From a virus, in IMG/VR virus record IMGVR_UViG_3300032011_000001, positions 1 to 64,000 of that record: 64,000 bases of DNA. One strand, written 5' to 3'. The position numbers were made by a program, and so were the translations under genes. Below the pieces are notes generated by a model, which saw nothing but the letters and a program-made list of their open reading frames with translations, searched no databases and was not told the DNA's origin. Of this stretch, positions 23,173 through 31,201 are shown in pieces. The first letter of the stretch is position 1. Each line of letters opens with the position of its first letter.

Positions 23173-24135
23173 CTATCCTCTTAGTGTGGAGATTTTCTCC
23201 CGAAGCAAACCCGTGGTATTACTAATAAGCTTCGCTTTTTGTTTCCTACTATTAAACTCTTCCTTCGTCATGCATCCAACATCTTCAAAGCCGGAAACAT
23301 CGATCTTAAAAACCTCTATACCATATGATAACATATTTTTGATGATTTTTATAGTCTTTTTTTCGGCATCGGCGTCGAGAGCCATGTACACTGGGGAGTC
23401 GTTTTCTACGATCTTTTGAAAGACTGGACTCTTTTCTGTTAATGTCGATCCCAACAAAGGTATTGCATTTCCTGCCTTTATAGCATCGAACACTCCTTCT
23501 ACCAAGGTAATATCCTCGTGCCAGTCAACAAAAAGTTCGTTAAACACAAGCTTTTTGTTCGTTGGGGGATTTTTATACTTTATCCAGTCTCCGCTGTAAG
23601 TTCTCGCAACGAAAAAGTCTACAAGACCTTCCGTGTTAAATGATGGTATGATTATGCGACCTTCGTATTCTCCTGTGTCACAGTACCCAATCTTCCATCT
23701 TAATATATCTTCCTGGGTTATGCCTCTTTGTTTCAAGTAGTTTATTGCAGCAAACGACGTTGGCTTTCTTTTCCTGTTCGCCAATGGAGCATACTCAGTG
23801 GGCAAATTGATATTTTCTTCTTGCTCTTCTTCTTGCTCTTTCCCCATGATAATATCTTTAAGGGAGCGAGGCACCTCTGACATATCGTGTTCGTTTTCGA
23901 ATTCTTGCCACTTGGTCTTTTGGGAGAATGAGCCCCAGCGTCGGACAAGATGATATAAGCTCTTTCCCCGATAATCACATATCCAACACTTAAACATATC
24001 CAAAGAAAGGTTCACCGACAGCTTCTTTTTGTGGTGTTTGCAAGAAGGGCAGTAAAACAAACTCTCCTCGCCGGAGTTGTAATAAGACCCTAATATCTCT
24101 TTTAGAATTTTAATTTTTTCACTTTTTACAAGCAA
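23173..24135 (-). CDS. DNA primase (DnaG/gp61-type, zinc finger plus Toprim)
   Basis: About 320 residues. The frame has no early ATG; TTG at 24135 is preferred because GGAG precedes it by five bases and it follows the previous stop, while an upstream TTG at 24171 lacks a good site. Numbering from 24135: zinc-binding CPSCKHH (C29, C32) with CWIC (C50, C53), then a Toprim domain with LVEGVFDAIKAG (E213) and MALDADAEKK (D254, D256). The enzyme makes RNA primers for lagging-strand synthesis together with the replicative helicase, which is outside the window. It lies four bases before the Mre11-Rad50 fusion. Confidence 0.9.
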   Translation of the reverse strand: MLVKSEKIKILKEILGSYYNSGEESLFYCPSCKHHKKKLSVNLSLDMFKCWICDYRGKSLYHLVRRWGSFSQKTKWQEFENEHDMSEVPRSLKDIIMGKEQEEEQEENINLPTEYAPLANRKRKPTSFAAINYLKQRGITQEDILRWKIGYCDTGEYEGRIIIPSFNTEGLVDFFVARTYSGDWIKYKNPPTNKKLVFNELFVDWHEDITLVEGVFDAIKAGNAIPLLGSTLTEKSPVFQKIVENDSPVYMALDADAEKKTIKIIKNMLSYGIEVFKIDVSGFEDVGCMTKEEFNSRKQKAKLISNTTGLLREKISTLRG

Positions 24136-24143
24136 ATTATCTC

Positions 24144-24881
24144 CTACTCTTGGATAATTAAGTTTTTGCAAATATCTTTTTTATAGTTCGAGAGGCTATC
24201 AATTAGTTCTCTTTTTACCTTAAAGTTGTGACCATTATTTTTGAGTACGAGCTCTTTGTCCACTCCGTAATTTATAGTCAACATGTCTCTATGTCCCTCA
24301 ATAGGCTTCAGGCCCTTGTGTAGGCCGTGTGTCATCCCCACGAACACTTGCCCCTTTGGTCCAACAATACGCCTCTCTAAGCCTGGGTATTGTTTTTTAA
24401 CATCCCTATCTGTCTTTCTATACATGGTTAGATCATCCAAATAGACATCGTTGCTTCCCTCTATGTAGGTAAAGGGGCCGTTCTTTTCTGTAACCTCGTT
24501 TAGGTAAATAAAAATCTTTAAAAAGTTTCCAGAAGTTTTTTCGAGAGTTCCGAGGTTCTTATCTCTGTGAAAGAGTGCCACTCCCTCGGCGGGTTGTTTG
24601 GTGAATTTTGTTCTTCTTAGATTTCCCGATCCTAAATAAAAGGGCCTGCCAGAAAAAAACAAAGAAGGAATCTCAAGAAAGTCATCTCTTAGGGCTAATT
24701 CCATACACTCATCTATCAGCCACGGTTGTGCTATTTTAGTATAATGCTTATCTTTTTGCGATAGTCCTTTTTTTTGCTTTTCTCTTTTCGAGATTATCTC
24801 AACAAGCTTATCTATGATCTTGTCTTCAACTTTAATATCGGAATATGCATATCCGTGTTTTTTAAACTTTTCTATATCCAT
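24144..24881 (-). CDS. 2-oxoglutarate/Fe(II) dioxygenase (PhyH-like)
   Basis: 245 residues, ATG at 24881. The double-stranded beta-helix iron site is visible: HxD in ALFHRDKNL (H105, D107) and a distal His in MTHGLHKGLKP (H185 or H188), with an Arg shortly after (GHRDMLTINYG, R198) fit to hold 2-oxoglutarate. Overall it resembles phytanoyl-CoA dioxygenase-type enzymes: FIYLNEVTEKNGPFTYIEGS is typical of that group. Such oxygenases are frequent in T4-like cyanophages but their substrates are unknown. Here it is translationally linked between the RuvC-like resolvase and primase, so a nucleic-acid or replication-protein substrate is possible but unproven. Confidence 0.85.
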   Translation of the reverse strand: MDIEKFKKHGYAYSDIKVEDKIIDKLVEIISKREKQKKGLSQKDKHYTKIAQPWLIDECMELALRDDFLEIPSLFFSGRPFYLGSGNLRRTKFTKQPAEGVALFHRDKNLGTLEKTSGNFLKIFIYLNEVTEKNGPFTYIEGSNDVYLDDLTMYRKTDRDVKKQYPGLERRIVGPKGQVFVGMTHGLHKGLKPIEGHRDMLTINYGVDKELVLKNNGHNFKVKRELIDSLSNYKKDICKNLIIQE

Positions 24882-24882
24882 A

Positions 24883-25404
24883 TTAATTTTCTTTCTCCAA
24901 AAACACTTTTCCAGCCCTTGCTATAACAATGCTGTCAGCTCTATCATAGACCCCTGGCTTGAAATTACCAAACTTTGTATATTCTACCACGAACGTAGGC
25001 TCATTGTCAAGCAAAAAGTTAACAACCTTCTCTTTTGCGTTTTCGCCACGCAACACCTTGATACCACAGGACTTTCTAGCAGAAGAAGCAGAAAGGTACT
25101 CTGGTTTTATATTTAAGTTCTCAAAAACCATCCACGAAACGATCCCATTAAATCTACTGAGAGTGGATAGCGTTTTTGCCGAAGAAAAGCCACTTCGAAA
25201 AGATTGTAACGACTGCTCCACAAAAACGTGCTTGATGTCTTTTGTCTTGACCAGTTCTTTTATCTTCTCGTGGACAAATTTAGCCTTCTCGAAGATGTCT
25301 TTGAACTTTCTTGTGTCCCAAGCATCATTGCAAATTATGTTTCCGCTATCATCCAAAACTGTTGCTCCGGTGATGCTCGTGCTAATATCTAAACCTAAAA
25401 TCAT
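24883..25404 (-). CDS. RuvC-like Holliday junction resolvase / RNase H-fold nuclease
   Basis: 173 residues, ATG at 25404 overlapping the upstream stop by four bases. RuvC-fold acidic residues are in place: GLDISTSITG (D6), KHVFVEQSL (E63) and YDRADSIVIA (D154, D157). Length fits bacterial RuvC. It should cleave branched DNA intermediates formed by recombination-driven replication before packaging, a job done in T4 by the unrelated gp49. It opens the DNA-processing block with oxygenase, primase and Mre11-Rad50. Confidence 0.85.
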   Translation of the reverse strand: MILGLDISTSITGATVLDDSGNIICNDAWDTRKFKDIFEKAKFVHEKIKELVKTKDIKHVFVEQSLQSFRSGFSSAKTLSTLSRFNGIVSWMVFENLNIKPEYLSASSARKSCGIKVLRGENAKEKVVNFLLDNEPTFVVEYTKFGNFKPGVYDRADSIVIARAGKVFLEKEN

Positions 25405-26465
25405 AAATCTAACTTTAGTTTAAAAGTATAACCGTCTTTTTGCCTTTTTTTAATAGGGGTGGCTAATTTTCCTATTGCCACCAAGTTTTCATCTTCGTCG
25501 TAAATTCCAATAGATGATATGTAAGTTGTTTTTTCGAAAGATCCGCTTGCCCCATGAGGACTATATGTTAAGTTCTTTAAAGAGCGGGTGCTATTCTCCA
25601 CATAAGAAACAGAGCTTGTATGTTGTAATGTCGTTTGGCCTCTTGTGATCGCCGTCTTGTTTGAAGAACAATTGAGCTCTCCCTTTGGGGCATTCACATA
25701 CATGGTCATGGTGGGGATGTCTTCTGTGCCATCAAACTCCAACTCGAAAGCTGTTTTTGTAGGATTGATTTTTGCACCAAAGTATTTCCACTTAGGGTTA
25801 TCGGTGTTACCAGAGCCGTACTCGTCCGTAGAGGGCGATAAGCCCCAGGCCCCAGATAGGTATAGGAAACCTTCGTTATAGAGCGCAACGCCAGCCACAG
25901 AGCCCGAGCCGGTGCTTCCACGAGGGCCTACTTGGACAAGTTCTCCGTTTCCGTGAACATCGTGAAGTTCTCCCACCAAACTGCCCGTCATATAGATGCG
26001 ACACTTAATGCTTCGTTTTTTGATTTTAGAACCAAAATGAACTGATGGTATGGATACCAAACTGTGGCTTGTGCTTCTCTTTGCTCCGTGAGCAGTAGAG
26101 GAGAATTGATATCTTGGACTCAAAGAATTATAAGAATCTAGTGCTGTCCTTAGACTGTCTATCCTAGTTGTCGTTCCCGAGTTTAAGTCAAAACGATAAC
26201 TTGCACTCATAGGATATGAGCCTGTTATAGTGTCCCCATATTGCATAGCTGCATACGAGGCACTGGTTGTCGTCTTAAATGCATACTGACTGGAGTTTTT
26301 GTATATAAAGGGCTGTGCCGAGGCCACAGTTTCATTAAGATAGATGAAGCTTGACGTCGTGTTGTTGATAAACACTTTGCCCTTATGAACCCACACACGG
26401 TGATGAGGATGGGTTCTAAGTCTGTTTATCGCTACTTCATTGTTCCGGAACTTATAGAGCGTCAT
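25401..26465 (-). CDS. Virion-type protein, paralogue of the 26475-27515 product
   Basis: 354 residues, ATG at 26465 (MTLYKFRNNEVAINRLRTH). The C-terminal ~40 residues (YISSIGIYDEDENLVAIGKL, then PIKKRQKDGYTFKLKLDL) match those of the upstream gene, showing common ancestry. The remainder is Ser/Thr/Gly/Tyr-rich beta-type sequence with segments such as VWVHKGKVFINN and SIKCRIYMTGSLVGELHDVH. No enzymatic motif. Ten bases from the previous stop. Likely tail or neck structural component, by composition and context only. Confidence 0.62.
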   Translation of the reverse strand: MTLYKFRNNEVAINRLRTHPHHRVWVHKGKVFINNTTSSFIYLNETVASAQPFIYKNSSQYAFKTTTSASYAAMQYGDTITGSYPMSASYRFDLNSGTTTRIDSLRTALDSYNSLSPRYQFSSTAHGAKRSTSHSLVSIPSVHFGSKIKKRSIKCRIYMTGSLVGELHDVHGNGELVQVGPRGSTGSGSVAGVALYNEGFLYLSGAWGLSPSTDEYGSGNTDNPKWKYFGAKINPTKTAFELEFDGTEDIPTMTMYVNAPKGELNCSSNKTAITRGQTTLQHTSSVSYVENSTRSLKNLTYSPHGASGSFEKTTYISSIGIYDEDENLVAIGKLATPIKKRQKDGYTFKLKLDL

Positions 26466-26474
26466 AAGGCCCTC

Positions 26475-27515
26475 CTAGTAATCTAGTCTGACTCTTAGGA
26501 TAAGCTCGTTAGTTGGATCTTTCTTGATGGGTTCCGATAACTTTGCCACTGCCAAAAGTTCGTTATCTGCGGAATACAAACCAACAGTAGTGATGTACGA
26601 CGTAGGATTGTCGCTAGCCTCGTTCTTGACCCTAATCTTACTTCCATTCAAGTAAGTCGGGTTAGAGGAGTAGTTGTATTCATTGTTTCCAATGCGGCAG
26701 AAATAAACAGTAGAGTTGAGCTCAGTCGTATTATTAAACTGAACATTTTCAATTCTGTTTCTTAACGCTGTGGCATTGTTCGTAATGCTCGACGAAACAA
26801 TGGCCTGGTTGCTTGTTTTAGAACCGGAATACGCTGTTTGAAGTTTTCCTAGCGAACTCACAAATACACTCGATGTAACAACTGCGATTCCCGCTTGATA
26901 GTAAAACAAGCCAACAGGAGTACCATAGCTGGTACCACTTGCAACAGAGGAGGTATAAAGCAAGCCATATTCTCCAGCAGGAGAGTTGATCTTGTAACTT
27001 GATGCTGCATTTGCATCGTAAAGCGTAACGGAGCCAGTAAAAGGGGAGGCATAAGCGGCTGTGCCAAATTTAAGCTGAACTGAGCCTTTCTTTACTTCAT
27101 CTTTTGTGAGAAGTCTCGCAAAGTTTAGAAAGAACGCTGACTTTATTTTTGAGCCTCCAGTGAAGTCTCCGTCGGCATCAAACTCTCTGATGGAACCTGT
27201 ATGATCATATCCGGCAAGAACTTGTGCCATTTGATTATAGACTTCCATCTTCTTGTCTCCGTCTACCATGTTGGTAGAGCCGGAAAGAGCTGATGTTGCG
27301 GTGAACCCACATGTAATATCGAAAATGTGGTTTGATGAAGAGCTCAAATATGGATAGTCATAGACTGACTGGAACATATTGTGAGAATAGTTTTTGATAT
27401 TGTTGTCTGCGTATGTCCCCGAAACAATGCTGCCCGTAACGGGGATGCTCTCGTGCAAGAGAGTTCTCGTTGAAGCGACGTCATTGTTTAAAAGAGGTTT
27501 ATAAATTGTTGCCAT
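26475..27515 (-). CDS. Virion-type protein, paralogue of the 25401-26465 product
   Basis: 346 residues, ATG at 27515 (MATIYKPLLNNDVASTRT). Blocks LLHESIPVTGSIVSGTY, NYSHNMFQSVYDYPYLSSSS and the closing TTVGLYSADNELLAVAKLSE plus PIKK are distinctive; the closing block is shared with the next gene. Beta-rich, no Cys pairs or catalytic motifs, no signal peptide. The sequence style is that of marine phage structural proteins, and the neighbours on both sides are virion-type proteins. Exact role unknown. Confidence 0.62.
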   Translation of the reverse strand: MATIYKPLLNNDVASTRTLLHESIPVTGSIVSGTYADNNIKNYSHNMFQSVYDYPYLSSSSNHIFDITCGFTATSALSGSTNMVDGDKKMEVYNQMAQVLAGYDHTGSIREFDADGDFTGGSKIKSAFFLNFARLLTKDEVKKGSVQLKFGTAAYASPFTGSVTLYDANAASSYKINSPAGEYGLLYTSSVASGTSYGTPVGLFYYQAGIAVVTSSVFVSSLGKLQTAYSGSKTSNQAIVSSSITNNATALRNRIENVQFNNTTELNSTVYFCRIGNNEYNYSSNPTYLNGSKIRVKNEASDNPTSYITTVGLYSADNELLAVAKLSEPIKKDPTNELILRVRLDY

Positions 27516-27531
27516 GTCTTTTACCTATCCC

Positions 27532-28455
27532 TTATATCTTTTTAATTAATCTTACTGGGATATCCAAAGAATACCCTGTTGTTGCGCCATGAACTCGCAA
27601 AATAGTATCAATGTATCTGCAACTGGTTGGGCCTGAACCCACGTTTACTGTTCCACCTAACTCTGTAAAGAGATAGTTGCTACTTTCCAAGTCCTGCGTT
27701 GCTTTGAGCTTTGTCATTATCGTTGTTCCGCGAGGACCAGCAATCACATGGCCACTTTCGGTGTTTGTGTCCTTGGCGATAATCTGATTCACCATAGACT
27801 TGTGAGAGTTTTCAGTTACCAAGTAGTTGGCGATCTTATCGTCATCAACGAAGTTTGGCTCCAATAGCACATTGTCAGGCTGGCGAACAGACATAAGTCT
27901 ATTGTCCATCTCTAGGCTATACTGAGTCTCTCTCAAGTCTCCATCAATATCGTTGGTGTAAGAAATTTCTGTAGTGTCCAAACCCTGATCGAGTCTAATG
28001 ACTCCTTCGCCTGGTGTGGATGTTCCGTTCAAGAGTCCAGTTGTTCCAGTGACTGCTTTTTGGGTAGCGTCGTCAACTGACAATAAATAATGGTTTGTTG
28101 CAGTCATTGCAGTTCCATTTTTTTGAAGTGGGGTTTGGCCACTAGGACTTCCTTCTTGAAGCTTGATGATAGGAAGGTACTTTAAGGTGTTCCTAGCAAT
28201 ACTTACAAGCTTGCTTTTCATGCTGGAAGCGTTGTTGGTAAAAGCCTCTAGAACTGGTGTTCTCAGCACGTTCAAATCATAGTAAGCACTGCCACTTGAG
28301 TGCGAACCATTGTAGTTCTCGTAGTTTATCTCGTCATCGCCGAGAGCGAACTTGGCAATCTTAAAGGAGCCGTCTCCCTTTGCCAGTCTGTATCTGCCAG
28401 TGTCGGTGAGCACCGCATCTAAAATAATATCACCCGAATTGTCTAAAAAGCCCAT
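27532..28455 (-). CDS. Virion-type protein with 'LTxxGRxxL..DD' N-terminal module
   Basis: 307 residues, ATG at 28455 with GGAGGT upstream and a hairpin just before it. The N-terminus ILDAVLTDTGRYRLAKGDG, then KIAKFALGDDEINYENYNG, matches the start of the 379-residue protein at 34383-35522 (LTLTKFGRHLYSSGKLKAA, YAFFDDDILYD). The shared module suggests a common docking or assembly function. The rest is beta-type sequence with a C-terminal TGYSLDIPVRLIKKI. No enzymatic motif. Confidence 0.62.
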   Translation of the reverse strand: MGFLDNSGDIILDAVLTDTGRYRLAKGDGSFKIAKFALGDDEINYENYNGSHSSGSAYYDLNVLRTPVLEAFTNNASSMKSKLVSIARNTLKYLPIIKLQEGSPSGQTPLQKNGTAMTATNHYLLSVDDATQKAVTGTTGLLNGTSTPGEGVIRLDQGLDTTEISYTNDIDGDLRETQYSLEMDNRLMSVRQPDNVLLEPNFVDDDKIANYLVTENSHKSMVNQIIAKDTNTESGHVIAGPRGTTIMTKLKATQDLESSNYLFTELGGTVNVGSGPTSCRYIDTILRVHGATTGYSLDIPVRLIKKI

Positions 28456-28469
28456 TGTAGTACCTCCAC

Positions 28470-28486
28470 CACATAAATAGTATGTG
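28470..28486 (-). promoter_or_regulatory. Hairpin abutting the ribosome binding site of the 28455 gene
   Basis: Perfect 6-bp inverted repeat CACATA/TATGTG with a 5-base loop, immediately followed on the minus strand by GTGGAGGT and the ATG at 28455. It lies in a 49-base gap. Arrangement is like those at 2140-2163 and 1631-1654, with a different stem sequence. Confidence 0.45.
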
Positions 28487-28504
28487 ATATTAGGAAATCA
28501 CCTT

Positions 28505-31201
28505 TTACGTGTTCCCTATAAACGATTTTGTAAAACTAAAATTAAAATCTATCTTTTTGCCCGAAGATTTTGACGTTAGTCTAAGTTTAAATTTCTTGCC
28601 CCAAAGAGACTCTATTCCGGTATCTAGTCCTGGCTCGTATGATGTCTTTGTTGCATCATATGCGCTGTTAAGAGTCAAAGACTCGTCTTTCTTCTTCAAT
28701 GGAAGAAACTTTGTCTCTGGTGTTATTCTCAAGAATCTCTTCATGTTTCTCTTTGTTTCTCTGGTTTCCTTTATCTCATTTGGAAATTCATAAACTCTGA
28801 TATTTGGGAACACATTGAAAGACTTTACAATCTCCACTTCGTAAACTGCGGATGGGTTTGATATGTTCCCATGGTTATCCATGCAGCGGAATGTATAATA
28901 ATATTTTGTGTTTGGAGCGATCCCATCTTTATATGAGGTTCCCGTAGTTCTGGTTATTCTACTACCTGCAAAATCTTTGTAACTCTTTGGCGGCGTAGAG
29001 GTTCGATATACTTCAAAGAGTACTGATCTACCATCATACTCATATTCTAATAAATTTTTAAATTTTTCTTCATCACTTTTTATTCGGAAGTCTTCTGCGC
29101 TGATAGTCGGGTCTGGAATTCTTCTTCCATATATGCCTGATATTTTCAATATCCTGTCTCTCTCTGTCTCGTCAAAAAAGGTAGGCTCCATGAGTGCCTT
29201 GCCTGATGAGTCGTTCATCAAAAACAAAACATCATTCTCATTACCCATGTACGGAGCAATAGTGACGTCAGGTGGCATTGGCGGCTTGCTTACAATGTAT
29301 ATTCCATCTTGTCTAAATACTTCTGTTTCCAGAACCAAAGAGTGCGTACCCGTTGACGGTAAAAGTATTTCATATGCGAATACTTTATAGTTGTATGTCT
29401 TTGCAATATTTACTTGAGTATCTACAAAGCTTATTGGAGCGCCCTCGGAGTCGTTTAAGAAAAAGAAGTTTTGAATTGGCTCATCACTTCCTTCTTCGTA
29501 TTTCGACACCTTGAACACAATTGTTTCTTTGTGTTGTTCTCTCGTTCTCGTGATCGTTGACAGATCTGCCAAATATGATCCTTCTCTATAGCTAGACATT
29601 TCAGAAGAGCTCATTTTCGATAATTTCTCACTAAGTGCTTTTTGTTCTTTAAAATACTGTATCTCTTGTTCCACAAGACTCTCGTCTAGGCCGGCTCTCG
29701 TTTCTAAGAACTCTTCAAGTGTCAGGTTCAAAACTTCGCTTGGCATCTCTGCACGAGAAACGCCTTCCGACCAAAAGCTGATGGAGTTCTTATTGTTGTA
29801 TGTATTTTTGCCCAGAAAAGACGCAGGAGCCAGTGGTACGCCCCAAAGACGGACTGGGCTTCCTTCTTGGTCCTGTCCTACGATTTCTCCTTCTTCGCTT
29901 GTTCTTTCTGCAAGGTAAGTGAGGAAACGAGTTTCCATTTCATTTTTCAGCAAAACGCTTGCAAGAGTTTTTTCAACTTTTCTTTTTGTGTTTTTTGCTC
30001 TAAAAGAAGACAGCTCGATATTAACATAAACAGGGAAGTGTTTTTTCAAAAAGTTTTTGTCGCTTTGTGCTTTTATAAAACTTTGGTGGAAAAAATAATT
30101 CTTATTTGCCTGGGCTATGTCTCCCAACATATCGTCTCCATATTGTAGTGAAGAGAAGAGGTCTTGGTAATATATCGAAACAGAACCTCCGGCCAATTGA
30201 CTTTTCTCTGCTCTAGAACTCAGGTTTCCAAAGTATGTTCTTGGCGCTCTTGGTAAGATGTTATCATAAGAAAGGCAAGCGGTGGATACAGCATTGAGTG
30301 ATGTAGACTTTGGCCCCAGGTTAATAAAATTACTGAAAGATGGCAGGGATGCCTCCATGGGCTCTTTCGCTAAAACATAGTCTTCGAATTCATACGAAGC
30401 ATAATTGTAAGCGACGTCGAACTCCGCATATCCGCTACTTAACGTATTTCCATATGCCTCTATGTCGTTGTTGTCTACATATTTCCTCACCTCGTACTCT
30501 TCTATTTCAGCGGTGCCGTCTTCGTCAGCGGAAGGTGCAGTTTTTTTAGCGTCTTCTGCTGACTTTTGCTTCGCATTCTCTTCTGACGGTGAGGTACCTT
30601 GACCACCTTGTGTTATTGAGGTGTGATAAGTTTTGCTATAACAATCCAGAAGCGAGGCTCTCTCAGCGTCTGTCAATTGTTCATCGTTGACAATTCTTGT
30701 TATCTCAACGACTCTTTGTATTTCTGGGCTGTTTTGAGCAATCTCTTCTGCCTCTTCTATATCCACATCTCCCGTATTTGCGTCGAGATATTCATCCATA
30801 GTTGCGCCTGCACCATCGGTACCAAGACCTGCTATTCCCCCGAGGTTGCCGCCAGCATAGCTTCCTTCTTCAGGCTCGTCATCTTCTCCTGTTACAATTT
30901 CTGCAATGGCTGCCATAGTAGAGTTTTCAGTAGTCTGCGTTACAAAAATAACAACAGTCTCTTCTTCTTCGGCTTCCTTTGCCTTCTGTGCTGCTTCGTC
31001 TGCTTTTCTCTGGGCCTCTGCTTCCTGTCTTTGCCTCTCAGCTTCTAAAAGAGCGGCCTGGGCTGCAGCTGCGCCGGTGTCTGCTGTCCCTGTCACGTTG
31101 CCGCCCCTACTTCTTCCGCCGCGACTGTTGCTGCTGCTTGAAGAACTGCTGTTGCCAGAAGAGTTGTTGTTTCCGTTGTTATATACTAACGTAAGTGGCA
31201 T
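28505..31201 (-). CDS. Large virion-type protein with Ala/Glu helix and FN3-like domain
   Basis: 898 residues, ATG at 31201 sharing one base with the previous stop. The N-terminus is low complexity (NNGNNNSSGNSSSSSSSNS), then an Ala/Gln/Glu-rich helix (about 45-85), followed by an acidic Gly-rich stretch. Residues ~715-790 resemble a fibronectin type III domain (VLFEVYRTSTPP, YKDGIAPNTKYYYTFRCMDN, NGHGNISNPSAVYEVEI-type end). The early third contains a unique region with NLGPKSTSLNAVSTACLSYD. The protein shares its disordered plus helical N-terminal style with the neighbouring 1060-residue protein. It is probably an exposed tail component; no enzyme motif. Confidence 0.62.
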   Translation of the reverse strand: MPLTLVYNNGNNNSSGNSSSSSSSNSRGGRSRGGNVTGTADTGAAAAQAALLEAERQRQEAEAQRKADEAAQKAKEAEEEETVVIFVTQTTENSTMAAIAEIVTGEDDEPEEGSYAGGNLGGIAGLGTDGAGATMDEYLDANTGDVDIEEAEEIAQNSPEIQRVVEITRIVNDEQLTDAERASLLDCYSKTYHTSITQGGQGTSPSEENAKQKSAEDAKKTAPSADEDGTAEIEEYEVRKYVDNNDIEAYGNTLSSGYAEFDVAYNYASYEFEDYVLAKEPMEASLPSFSNFINLGPKSTSLNAVSTACLSYDNILPRAPRTYFGNLSSRAEKSQLAGGSVSIYYQDLFSSLQYGDDMLGDIAQANKNYFFHQSFIKAQSDKNFLKKHFPVYVNIELSSFRAKNTKRKVEKTLASVLLKNEMETRFLTYLAERTSEEGEIVGQDQEGSPVRLWGVPLAPASFLGKNTYNNKNSISFWSEGVSRAEMPSEVLNLTLEEFLETRAGLDESLVEQEIQYFKEQKALSEKLSKMSSSEMSSYREGSYLADLSTITRTREQHKETIVFKVSKYEEGSDEPIQNFFFLNDSEGAPISFVDTQVNIAKTYNYKVFAYEILLPSTGTHSLVLETEVFRQDGIYIVSKPPMPPDVTIAPYMGNENDVLFLMNDSSGKALMEPTFFDETERDRILKISGIYGRRIPDPTISAEDFRIKSDEEKFKNLLEYEYDGRSVLFEVYRTSTPPKSYKDFAGSRITRTTGTSYKDGIAPNTKYYYTFRCMDNHGNISNPSAVYEVEIVKSFNVFPNIRVYEFPNEIKETRETKRNMKRFLRITPETKFLPLKKKDESLTLNSAYDATKTSYEPGLDTGIESLWGKKFKLRLTSKSSGKKIDFNFSFTKSFIGNT

